Below, piece by piece: positions 1 to 6,882 of a DNA stretch of 14,016 nt (position 1 is the stretch's first letter; every line of letters begins with the position of its first letter). The translations under genes and the position numbers were made by a program. Origin of the DNA: Comamonadaceae bacterium (GTDB taxonomy: Bacteria > Pseudomonadota > Gammaproteobacteria > Burkholderiales > Burkholderiaceae_C); assembly GCA_947374705.1 (NCBI GenBank), contig CANCDA010000053.1:1-14016 (forward strand), given 5' to 3'. Below the pieces are notes generated by a model, which had not been told where the DNA came from, ran no database searches, and saw only the letters and a program-made list of their open reading frames with translations.

Positions 1-219
1 TTGATCTTGGCGGGCACGGGCGACCTGCTCAACCCCGAATACGAGGCACAAGAGGCGGCGCATTACATCGCCGACGTGCGCTACGTCGCCATCAACCCGC
101 AGCGCCCCATGGGCCACGTGTCGGGCGCGGGCATCAGCGCGCCTGAGAATGAGGTGCAGAACCGCGAGATTGGCGCGTTTCTGGAGGTGGTGACCGAGCG
201 CGGGCGCAAGCTGCAATAG
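1..219 (+). CDS. Alpha/beta-hydrolase-fold protein, C-terminal fragment (MetX-like)
   Basis: The reading frame is open from base 1 and ends at TAG 217-219, so only the last 72 codons are visible and the true start lies outside the window. The segment fits the end of an alpha/beta hydrolase. An early strand-turn, AGTGDLLNP (residues 4-12), would place the acid residue of the catalytic triad at the Asp. About 40 residues later PMGHVSG would supply the catalytic His, and a final helix ending in FLEVV follows. This spacing and the 'DLLNP' wording resemble the homoserine O-acetyltransferase-like branch of the fold. The nucleophile elbow is not in the window, so the substrate cannot be named. It lies upstream of the toxin-antitoxin pair with a 178-base gap and is probably a separate transcript. 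Confidence 0.6.
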   Translation: MILAGTGDLLNPEYEAQEAAHYIADVRYVAINPQRPMGHVSGAGISAPENEVQNREIGAFLEVVTERGRKLQ

Positions 220-397
220 TCGTGCGCCATGGCCCGGACGATGAGCCTCTGCGTGATGTGCGCGGCGCATGCTTGTGATATTGTTAACACCATGCCGTGT
301 AGCAAGAGAGCGCATTGGGGACACCTCGTCATGACCGGGCGACAACCGTCCAGTCCAATTCACTCAACGGCACTGCGCTACTGCAAAGGATCAAGCC

Positions 398-637
398 ATG
401 ACCACGCTTCAAATTGAATTACCCGATACCACTGCACAAGCCGCGCAAGCGGCTGGTCTGCTCACTCCTCAATCCATCGACCGTTTGCTGACGGAAGCTC
501 TGCGCAAGCGTGAGGCGGCGAATTCGCTGCTGTCCATTGCAGACCGCGTGGCCGCCGCAGGCATCCCCGAGATGTCCATGCAAGAGATCAATGCCGAGGT
601 AAAGGCTGCGCGCGCGCAGCGCGGGCCATTGAACTGA
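398..637 (+). CDS. Type II antitoxin, partner of the adjacent PIN toxin
   Basis: A 79-residue acidic/amphipathic protein. The start ATG at 398 follows AAAGGA (385-390) at seven bases, a good ribosome-binding site. The N-terminus reads TLQIELPDTTAQAAQAAGLL, a short beta strand followed by helices with LLTEALRKRE, which looks like a small dimerising or DNA-binding region. The C-terminal part (roughly 45-79, with EMSMQEINAEVKAAR) is charged and would be the toxin-wrapping tail. I recognise the general pattern of small antitoxins encoded directly before PIN_3-type toxins, but cannot assign a named DNA-binding fold. It ends five bases before the toxin start, which suggests coupled translation. The expected role, from position, is to neutralise the toxin RNase and repress its own promoter. 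Confidence 0.72.
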   Translation: MTTLQIELPDTTAQAAQAAGLLTPQSIDRLLTEALRKREAANSLLSIADRVAAAGIPEMSMQEINAEVKAARAQRGPLN

Positions 638-642
638 ACCCA

Positions 643-1065
643 ATGCGGGCGGTTATTGATACGAATGTCCTGATGTCGGGTTTGTTGTGGCGCAACACGC
701 CGCATGCCCTGCTGGAGCAAGTGCGCAATGGCACGGTCATGTTGATCAGCAGCCCAGCACTACTGGCAGAGTTAGCCCGTGTCATAGACCGACCCAAGTT
801 TGATGTGATTTTGCTGCGCACCAATACGTCTCGCACGCAAGCGCTGGCGGAGGTGCGTCAACTGGCCGAGGTGATTGATCCACCACCGCTGGCACAACCG
901 GTGTGCCGTGACAAGGATGATGATGCGGTCTTGGCACTGGCCTTGGCTGCACAAGCCGATATGGTGATCTCGGGTGATGATGATTTACTGTGCCTCCATC
1001 CTTTTGAGGGGATACCTGTTTTGACGCCTGCGCAGGCGCTGCAACGGGTGCTGGAGTCACGTTAG
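643..1065 (+). CDS. PIN-domain toxin (putative RNase, COG1569/PIN_3 type)
   Basis: A 140-residue single PIN domain, the usual length for a VapC-like toxin. It begins with the hallmark MRAVIDTNVL, where Asp6 is the first metal ligand. LAEL supplies Glu43, and the cluster CRDKDDDAV (88-96) supplies further acidic residues. ISGDDDLL (109-116) is the characteristic final acidic motif of the family. The complete acidic set suggests an active Mg2+-dependent endoribonuclease that would cleave RNA in the cytoplasm when freed from its antitoxin. The RNA target cannot be predicted from sequence. No strong ribosome-binding site precedes ATG 643. The antitoxin stop is only five bases upstream, so translation is probably coupled. 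No frameshift or lost residue is seen. Confidence 0.85.
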   Translation: MRAVIDTNVLMSGLLWRNTPHALLEQVRNGTVMLISSPALLAELARVIDRPKFDVILLRTNTSRTQALAEVRQLAEVIDPPPLAQPVCRDKDDDAVLALALAAQADMVISGDDDLLCLHPFEGIPVLTPAQALQRVLESR

Positions 1066-1135
1066 CCGAGACCTCCATAAAGGGCCGTCAGAATTTTGAG
1101 GTCAGCGGTCAGGAGACCTCTCATTCATGACCGTC
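1066..1135. repeat. Repeat-rich spacer between convergent genes; possible weak terminator
   Basis: This 70-base spacer lies between the ends of the PIN toxin gene and the convergent phosphatase gene. It holds GAGACCTC twice in direct orientation (1068-1075 and 1113-1120). The complement GAGGTC (1098-1103) can pair with either copy. A second inverted pair is CGGTCA (1106-1111) with TGACCG (1128-1133). Alternative stems are therefore possible. Neither stem is followed by a clear run of T in either direction, so an intrinsic terminator is possible but not demonstrated. Confidence 0.3.
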
Positions 1136-1804
1136 TTAGGCGTAAGTCACCCACGCCGCATGCTCTGGCTGGCCCAGGTGCGGGAGGGTGTTGTAGCTCA
1201 GCAGGGTGTGGCGTTTGGGGTTGAAGGTGAACTCGGTCACCGCGCTGTTGCGGATGCGCAGATTGAGTTCGATGGTGGCTTCATACGACAGCCCCAGCAC
1301 ATGACCTACCGCCATAGAAATCGGCCCACCACTGGAGACCAGCAGCACCGCGCCCTCGTGGTTTGCTCGCACATGATCCAGCGCGCCGGTCACGCCCGCT
1401 AAAAACTCGGCGTAGGGCGGCATGCCCTGGGGCTGGGTGTGGCCCTTCATCCATTGCAGTAGCCCGTCGCGCAGCAGCCGAAAGTGGTGGCGGTACAGCT
1501 CGGGGGTGTCGGGTTTGGCGAGTGGCTGCGGGTGAATGGCGGCAATTACCGCTTCGCTGTTGTATTCATTCAAACCGCTCCATGACAGCGCTTCATGCGT
1601 GTAGTCCGCACCCTTCGCAATGCCCGCCCAGGTTTGTTTTTGGCGTTGCAATGTGCCGGTGAGCACAGCGTCAAACTGCAAGCCTTGCGCACGCCAATGC
1701 TCGCCCAGGCGCAGGCTTTGCTGGTGGCCGAGTGGACTCAGTTGGTCATAATTTTCCGCGCCAAACGAGGCCTGGCCGTGGCGCACCAAATAGAGGGTTC
1801 CCAT
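1136..1804 (-). CDS. Histidine phosphatase superfamily protein (atypical active site)
   Basis: 222 residues in the phosphoglycerate-mutase-like fold. The N-terminal signature LYLVRHGQAS contains Arg8-His9-Gly10, with His9 the expected phosphoryl acceptor. GTLQRQKQT (50-58) holds the second phosphate-binding Arg54, and LNEY (78-81) could supply the acidic residue. At the position where family members read (V/T)(S/T)HGG, this protein reads VSSGGPI (156-162), so the second catalytic histidine appears to be Ser158. It could be a phosphatase with altered chemistry, a member of a subfamily that lacks this His, or a binding protein. The substrate is unknown. ATG 1804 directly precedes the RHG region, but no clear ribosome-binding site is visible. 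It lies 46 bases after the PhzF-family gene on the same strand. Confidence 0.82.
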   Translation of the reverse strand: MGTLYLVRHGQASFGAENYDQLSPLGHQQSLRLGEHWRAQGLQFDAVLTGTLQRQKQTWAGIAKGADYTHEALSWSGLNEYNSEAVIAAIHPQPLAKPDTPELYRHHFRLLRDGLLQWMKGHTQPQGMPPYAEFLAGVTGALDHVRANHEGAVLLVSSGGPISMAVGHVLGLSYEATIELNLRIRNSAVTEFTFNPKRHTLLSYNTLPHLGQPEHAAWVTYA

Positions 1805-1850
1805 GCGTCGATTGTGCCAATCTCACAGAGTCGATTTCACCGCACCGACT

Positions 1851-2792
1851 TCACAGCGTGACGTGGCCGTCGATACAGCTCACCACCGCGCCGCCCACCC
1901 AGACCTGGCCGCTGGTGTCGCGTTCCAGGTGCACGCGCCCCGCGCGCTCCAGGCAAGTGCCTTGCGCGGCCAGATAGCGCTCGGGCATCAGGCCATCAGC
2001 GATGAGCCACTGGGCCAAGCTGGCGTTGAGGCTGCCGGTGACCGGGTCTTCTTCGATGCCAGAGGGCGCGACGAAGGCGCGCACCTCCAGGTCGGGGGCT
2101 GGGTGGATGGGCTGGTCAACTTCGTGGCCTAAAAAAACGCGGGCTTCTTGGCTTGATCGTGTGATCAAAACAGGCGTGCTCTGTGGCGCATCCATGGCCG
2201 CGACGCCGACCTTTTGCCCCAGTCGTTTCAGGGCGGCGTGGTCGGGCGTCAAGCCCAGCACGGTGTCCATGCTGTCGAGCAAGAGGCCGAGAAAGAGGGG
2301 GCCGTTGTTGAGTAGTTGTGCTGCCCTGAGCTGATGTGTTTGCAGACCGAGAGCTGTCATCACCTGCGCGAGCAAATCGGCTGGGGGGGCGCTGCGCTTG
2401 AGCGGTGGCGCGGCAAAGGCCAGGCGTGTGCCGTGTTGGCGAATGCGCACCAGGCCGACCTGACACTCTTGCACGATGGCTTCTCTGGATTGGGGTGTAC
2501 CCCCTGCCTCCAGCCACGCATGGCAGGTGCCCAGGGTGGGGTGACCGGCAAAGGGCAGCTCGCCGCCGGGGGTGAAGATGCGCACGCGGTAATCGGCCTC
2601 GGGCGTTGTGGGCGGCAGCACGAAGGTGGTTTCTGACAGGTGAGTCCAGCGCGCGAAGCTTTGCATCTGCGCGTCGCTCAAGTCCGTGCCGTCCAGCACC
2701 ACGGCCAGGGGGTTGCCCAGGTAGGGTGTGGCGGTGAAGACGTCCACTTGTTTGAAGTGGCGCTGGCGGGTGGGTGATGTCGATGGGTGCAT
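1851..2792 (-). CDS. PhzF-family isomerase/epimerase-like protein
   Basis: Full-length member of the PhzF (phenazine biosynthesis-like) family, 313 residues from ATG 2792, with two pseudo-symmetric halves. Visible family motifs are YLGNPLAVV near the N-terminus, LSETTFVLPP (the Glu, residue 54, aligns with the catalytic glutamate), PFAGHPTLG (80-88) and GIEEDPVTGS (245-254). PhzF itself isomerises trans-2,3-dihydro-3-hydroxyanthranilate, but most family members act on other or unknown substrates. No phenazine genes are present, so a phenazine role should not be assumed. A GTG two codons upstream (2798) is an alternative start; neither start has a clear ribosome-binding site. The gene follows flgL by about 36 bases on the same strand and may share its transcript. 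Confidence 0.88.
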   Translation of the reverse strand: MHPSTSPTRQRHFKQVDVFTATPYLGNPLAVVLDGTDLSDAQMQSFARWTHLSETTFVLPPTTPEADYRVRIFTPGGELPFAGHPTLGTCHAWLEAGGTPQSREAIVQECQVGLVRIRQHGTRLAFAAPPLKRSAPPADLLAQVMTALGLQTHQLRAAQLLNNGPLFLGLLLDSMDTVLGLTPDHAALKRLGQKVGVAAMDAPQSTPVLITRSSQEARVFLGHEVDQPIHPAPDLEVRAFVAPSGIEEDPVTGSLNASLAQWLIADGLMPERYLAAQGTCLERAGRVHLERDTSGQVWVGGAVVSCIDGHVTL

Positions 2793-2828
2793 GCGCACGA
2801 CTTTACGCGATGCGACACAAAGTGGGGG

Positions 2829-4028
2829 CTAGCTCAGGTAGTTGAAGAGGGAGAGCCGTTGCACCTGGGCATAGGTTTTCAGTGCAGCGTCATAACCGGT
2901 TTGCTGGTTTTGAAAGTCCGAAATGCCTTGCACCATGTCCATGTCTTCGGCGCGTGAGCGGTCAGCGGCGAGTTGCTGGGTTTTGGTTTGCTGATTTTTG
3001 TCAATGATGTCGGCCCGGTTGAGCGCGTCGCCCGCAATGCCGCGTGCCGACTGAATGCGGCTCATGCCCGCGTCGATTTGGGCCAACGCCAGCGTGGTGG
3101 CCTGGGTGAGTGCGTGGGGGGTGGCGGTGGGGCTGTTGATGCTGTTGATGGCGCTGTCCAGGATGTTGAACAGGTCGGTGCGGGTGCTGGGGGCCAGTTG
3201 CAGGGTGTCGCCGTTGACCGGTACGCCATGCGCCGTGAACGACAGGCCGTCAAAGTTGATGGCCTTGCCATCGACATAGGGCTGGGCCGTGGCGACGGTG
3301 GTCGCGCTGGTGGTGTCGCTCACGTTGTAGGTGGTCACACCCGCCACGACAGAGAAGCTTACGGTGTAGTTGTGCCCGGTCACTGCCGCCGGGTTGAGCA
3401 CCTGGCCCACGTCGGTCCAGGCCGTGCCGGTATTGGCCCCACCCAGCCCAACGGTGAACACGCCGTTGCCCGTGGGCACATCCATCCACACCGCTTGCCC
3501 GTCCATCAGCGCGGGGATGGACACGGGCGTGCTGGCGTGCTGTCCGGCAATGCCGTTGAAGACCACGCCACTGGCAGCGTCGGTAAAGGGAGCGCCCGCA
3601 CTGCCCAGGCCACCAAACAAAGGGATGCCGTTGCTGTCTTGCTGGTTGGCATAGCCAAACAACTGGTCGCGCAGGGTGGTGATTTGTTGGGCAATGCTGC
3701 TGCGGTTGGCGGGGCTCAGGGCGGCATTGCCCGCGCTGATGACCAGGTCGCGCAGGGTTTGCAGCGCACCGCTGGCGTCGCCCAGGGTGCTCTCGGCGGT
3801 GGCCATGGCATTGCGCTGCAAGCCCAGGGCACGTTGCTCGGTTTGTACACGGGTGGCGCGGGTCAAGGCCCGCTCGGCCTGCGCGGCGCCGGCGGGGTCG
3901 TCGCTGGCGTGGATGACTTTTTTGCCGGCGGATAATTTTTCTTGCAAATCGGCCAAACCGGCCTGGCGGCTGCTCAGTTTGACCAGTGTGTTGTCAAAGA
4001 GGTTGGCACTTCCCATGCGCATGTTCAT
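2829..4028 (-). CDS. flgL: Flagellar hook-associated protein 3 FlgL (HAP3)
   Basis: 399 residues. FlgL forms the distal of the two junction rings between hook and filament and is exported by the flagellar type III apparatus, so no signal peptide is expected. The N-terminal flagellin-like coiled coil (about 1-130) contains LQEKLSAGKKVIHASDDPAG, the classic 'S-GK-v--a-DDP' flagellin/FlgL signature. The C-terminal helix (about 300-399) ends LSLFNYLS and closes the D0/D1 core. The middle (about 140-285) is a variable outer region including a beta module at 221-280. ATG 4028 is chosen because AAAGGA sits seven bases before it; MRMG at 4022 is an internal option. It is longer than the roughly 317-residue enterobacterial protein owing to the central insertion. 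It is the last flg gene of the operon, 25 bases after flgK. Confidence 0.96.
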   Translation of the reverse strand: MNMRMGSANLFDNTLVKLSSRQAGLADLQEKLSAGKKVIHASDDPAGAAQAERALTRATRVQTEQRALGLQRNAMATAESTLGDASGALQTLRDLVISAGNAALSPANRSSIAQQITTLRDQLFGYANQQDSNGIPLFGGLGSAGAPFTDAASGVVFNGIAGQHASTPVSIPALMDGQAVWMDVPTGNGVFTVGLGGANTGTAWTDVGQVLNPAAVTGHNYTVSFSVVAGVTTYNVSDTTSATTVATAQPYVDGKAINFDGLSFTAHGVPVNGDTLQLAPSTRTDLFNILDSAINSINSPTATPHALTQATTLALAQIDAGMSRIQSARGIAGDALNRADIIDKNQQTKTQQLAADRSRAEDMDMVQGISDFQNQQTGYDAALKTYAQVQRLSLFNYLS

Positions 4029-4053
4029 AGCTCTGTCCTTTCAGCGCGCTGCA

Positions 4054-5976
4054 TCATCGGCCCAGGTTTTGCATCAAGGTGTCGAAAATGCTTTGCGAGA
4101 TTTGTAGCATCTTGCCCGCCGCCTGGTAGGCCTGCTGAAATTGCAGCAACTTGGCGGCTTCTTCGTCCAGGTTCACGCCCGACACACTGGTGCGGTCGGT
4201 CTCGATCTGGGTGGCAATGTTGGTGGACACGGCCATGGTGGTCTTGGCACTTTGCACCCGCGTGCCGATGCTGGCCATCAGGCTGGCGTAGCCATCGGTC
4301 AAGGGGCCACCGTCAAACAGGGCCAGGTCACGCAAGTCCATCATGGCCTGGGCATTGCCCGCGTCCAGCGCCGGGTAGGTATTGGGCTGCACGGTGTAAT
4401 TGTCCCCTGCTTGCGGCACGCCTTTGAGCGTGAGTGACCAGCCGGTGAGCGGCCCAGCCGTGCTGTATTCAATCGGCTGACTCGGGGTGTAGGCATAGAC
4501 CGTGGCCCCGGTGTCGGAGCGGGTGTAGCTGCCTGGTCCGGTGAAAGTGAGTGTGACGGCGGGCGGTGCGGGCTGTGTGCGCGCAGCCAGACCATCCACC
4601 ACCAAGGTGCCTGCGTTGGTCAGGCCTGCGCGGGCCGCCACTGGGCTGGCCATGGCCAAGCCGCGCGGTGATGAAAAAGCCGTGGCCATGCTGGGGGCTG
4701 CCGCGCTGAAGGGGGTGATCAAAAAGCGGTCGCCCGCCGTCGCAGCCACGGCGCTTTTCTGGATGTCCAAACCGTCGATCTTGACTGGGTTGCTCATCCC
4801 AAAATCAAACGCCGTTACCACCCCGTCTGACAGGCGCGTGATGTTGCCGGTGGTGGCAGTGCCAAAGCTGAGCTCGTAGTTGGAGGCGATCAAAGCGGGC
4901 GCGCCTGAGCTGGGGCTGGTCTGCACGTTCACACTGAGCGTGGTGCCCGGCAGTGCGTTGCTGCTCGCCGGATAGCCGTTGGGGATGGGCTTCAAGTTGA
5001 ACAATGGTGTGCCGGGGTTGCCGTTGAGGTCCATTCCCAAGGCCTGCTGCTCGTTCATTTTGGTGCCAATGGCCAGAGCCATGCGGCCCAGCAGGTTGCC
5101 CGCTTCCACCAGGTCACTGTTTTGAAAGCGCAGCAAACCGGCAACCTCACCGCCCCCCAACTGAGACGCAACGAGGTTTTGAGGTACCCCGCTGACGGTC
5201 ATCGTCAATTGGCTTTGGGCCGGGTCGTTGAACGCATCGTTCACGATTTTGAGCGGCGAAACGGCAGTGCCCAGCACCAAGGGCTGGCTGCTGCTCAGGA
5301 AGATGCCCACACTGCCATCGTCGGCGGCAATCGAGGTGGTTTGCACGTAGTGGTTGAGTTGGTTAATCAGGTGGTCACGCTGGTCCAGCAAGTCATTTGG
5401 GCTGTGGCCGCTGCCCAAGGCTTTGGTGATCTGGTCGTTGCTGTTGGCAATCTGTTGAGCCAGGTTGTTGATGGTGGTGACGTCGGTTTTAAGCTGGGCA
5501 GTGGCCCCCAGCTTCAAGTCGTTGAGTTGACTCGCCGCTGTGCGCAGGCGGGCGGCGGTCTCATCGGCCAAAGTGAGGACAACTGAGCGTGCGGTGGCGT
5601 CGGTGGGTGCATTCACCACGTCTGAGAAGGCATTGAGCATGTTGCTGATGGACGCCCCCAGACCTTCTGAGCCACCTTGAAAAATGTTTTCCAGTTGGCT
5701 CAAGTTGTTGGCGCGAATCGTGTCACTCGCGGCGACCGATTTGGACAGCGCCGCTTGCTGCGTCAAAAACTCGCTGTAGTTGCGCTGCACTGTTTCAATC
5801 GACACACCCTTGCCGTAATAACCCGTGCCGGAGAACTGCCCCGCCACACTTTTGAGCACCACCGATTGGCGCGAGTAGCCCGGCGTGTTGACGTTGGCAA
5901 TGTTGTTGCCCACCGTTTGCAGCGCACTCTGATTGACCAGCAGCGCCCGCACGCCGATGTTCATGACGTCTGCCAT
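4054..5976 (-). CDS. flgK: Flagellar hook-associated protein 1 FlgK (HAP1)
   Basis: 640 residues, somewhat longer than the about 550 of enterobacterial FlgK. FlgK caps the hook and is the first junction ring. The N-terminus carries the rod/hook/HAP signature SALQTVGNNIANVNTPGYSR (17-36), and the C-terminus carries SGVNLDEEAAKLLQFQQAY (599-617), ending IFDTLMQNLGR. Both termini form the D0 coiled coil. A helical D1 region with NNLAQQIANSNDQI (170-183) and DLLDQRDHLINQL (195-207) is typical of the family. The extra length comes from two outer beta modules, about 367-422 and 473-532. ATG 5976 follows AAGGAG at a normal distance, and this ribosome-binding site begins right at the flgJ stop, so the two genes are likely translationally coupled. 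Confidence 0.97.
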   Translation of the reverse strand: MADVMNIGVRALLVNQSALQTVGNNIANVNTPGYSRQSVVLKSVAGQFSGTGYYGKGVSIETVQRNYSEFLTQQAALSKSVAASDTIRANNLSQLENIFQGGSEGLGASISNMLNAFSDVVNAPTDATARSVVLTLADETAARLRTAASQLNDLKLGATAQLKTDVTTINNLAQQIANSNDQITKALGSGHSPNDLLDQRDHLINQLNHYVQTTSIAADDGSVGIFLSSSQPLVLGTAVSPLKIVNDAFNDPAQSQLTMTVSGVPQNLVASQLGGGEVAGLLRFQNSDLVEAGNLLGRMALAIGTKMNEQQALGMDLNGNPGTPLFNLKPIPNGYPASSNALPGTTLSVNVQTSPSSGAPALIASNYELSFGTATTGNITRLSDGVVTAFDFGMSNPVKIDGLDIQKSAVAATAGDRFLITPFSAAAPSMATAFSSPRGLAMASPVAARAGLTNAGTLVVDGLAARTQPAPPAVTLTFTGPGSYTRSDTGATVYAYTPSQPIEYSTAGPLTGWSLTLKGVPQAGDNYTVQPNTYPALDAGNAQAMMDLRDLALFDGGPLTDGYASLMASIGTRVQSAKTTMAVSTNIATQIETDRTSVSGVNLDEEAAKLLQFQQAYQAAGKMLQISQSIFDTLMQNLGR

Positions 5977-5987
5977 GGCCTGCTCCT

Positions 5988-6881
5988 TTAGCCTTGCGCG
6001 CGCTGCAATTGCAGCGTGGTGTTGATGGCCCGACTCAGCTTGGCGGCGTAGTCGGGGTCGGTGGCATAGCCCGCGTTTTGCAGGCTGCTGGCATAGGCTT
6101 GCACCGAGCCAGTTTGCTGGCGCGCTTGCGCGTAGCGTGGGCTTTGTGAGATCAGCTTGGCGTAATCCCGAAACGCGTCCTCATACGAGTCGTAGGCGCG
6201 AAATTTGGCCACCGACTTTTGCGGCTCACCGTTCACATACTCGGTGGTCACCACCTGCGCGACGCGGCCCGTCCAACTGGGCGTGGCCTTGATGCCAAAC
6301 AGGTTGAAGGACGTGCTGCCGTCGCTCAGCTTGATTTCTCGCTGACCCCAGCCACTCTCGTGTCCGGCCTGGCCGATCATGAAGCTGGCGGGGATGCCAC
6401 TGGATTTTTCGACCTGTGCGGCGGCCTCGCCGTGGCGCTGGATGAAGCTGGCTTGAGCGCCGGTGACGGGGGCCGGGCTGCGTTCGGACAGCGAGAGGGT
6501 GGATGGGGCGAGAGTCTGTTGACCGTTCATTTTGTTCGCCTCCGAGCTTGGATTTGCACCCATCTGGCGCGTGAGTTGTTGGGCAATCAGATCGGCCAGC
6601 CCACCGGGCTGGCCCGACATTTGCACGGCGAACTGCTGGTCCAGCAAGTCCGTACCCAGGTCGCCCTGCGCGCTGTCCATCAGGCCCGATTTCATCGTCG
6701 CCTCGCGCATGCTTTTGAGCAGCTCGCGCATGAACAGGGCTTCAAACTGTTTGGCGGTTTCTTTGATCGCGGCGGGCGTGTTCTGACCGGCTTGCAGCTT
6801 CAGGCTGTTGAGTGTGCGGGCGTCTGCCGCCAGTGCGTTGGTGCTGGGTGATGGGGTGCTGGAGAGCAGATTGAGGGCCAT
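5988..6881 (-). CDS. flgJ: FlgJ: rod assembly protein with C-terminal peptidoglycan hydrolase
   Basis: 297 residues, two domains, acting in the periplasm. Residues about 38-108 are the rod-capping domain (KQFEALFMRELLKSMREATM, then GLMDSAQGDLGTDLLDQQFA). After a Ser/Pro/Ala-rich linker (about 110-140) comes the glucosaminidase/muramidase-type domain (about 145-295). This includes GQAGHESGWGQREI, whose Glu175 aligns with the catalytic glutamate of Salmonella-type FlgJ, and VTTEY (Glu214), a likely second acidic residue. SFNLFGIK and FRAYDSYEDAFRDYAKLI are also family hallmarks. The enzyme opens the peptidoglycan so the rod can pass. The start is 1 base after the flgI stop, with the near-perfect ribosome-binding site GGAGGTGA inside the last codons of flgI. 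Confidence 0.96.
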   Translation of the reverse strand: MALNLLSSTPSPSTNALAADARTLNSLKLQAGQNTPAAIKETAKQFEALFMRELLKSMREATMKSGLMDSAQGDLGTDLLDQQFAVQMSGQPGGLADLIAQQLTRQMGANPSSEANKMNGQQTLAPSTLSLSERSPAPVTGAQASFIQRHGEAAAQVEKSSGIPASFMIGQAGHESGWGQREIKLSDGSTSFNLFGIKATPSWTGRVAQVVTTEYVNGEPQKSVAKFRAYDSYEDAFRDYAKLISQSPRYAQARQQTGSVQAYASSLQNAGYATDPDYAAKLSRAINTTLQLQRAQG

Positions 6882-6882
6882 C

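Noticed and set aside
273..302. TTGTGA followed by the palindrome TGTTAACA (282-289) as a promoter/operator for the toxin-antitoxin pair
   Set aside because: The palindrome is real, but the -10 at the right spacing (CGTGTA) is poor, and an 8-base palindrome alone is weak evidence.
1851..2792. Phenazine biosynthesis
   Set aside because: Only the broad PhzF family is shown; no other phenazine gene is present and most family members have other roles.
2800..2823. Imperfect dyad ACTTT...AAAGT with inner CGC/GCG between flgL and the PhzF-like gene, as a terminator
   Set aside because: The stem is interrupted and short and has no T-run after it; not supportable as a terminator.
2973..3935. Long plus-strand open frame (about 320 codons) across flgL
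   Set aside because: It lies antisense to an intact, clearly recognisable flgL, is very rich in Gly/Val/Ala/Arg, matches no family I know, and arises from codon bias in GC-rich DNA.
6219..6851. Plus-strand open frame of about 210 codons across flgJ, and similar antisense frames across flgK, flgI, flgG and flgD
   Set aside because: All are opposite complete flagellar genes with conserved motifs; none has family-like sequence or a convincing start context.
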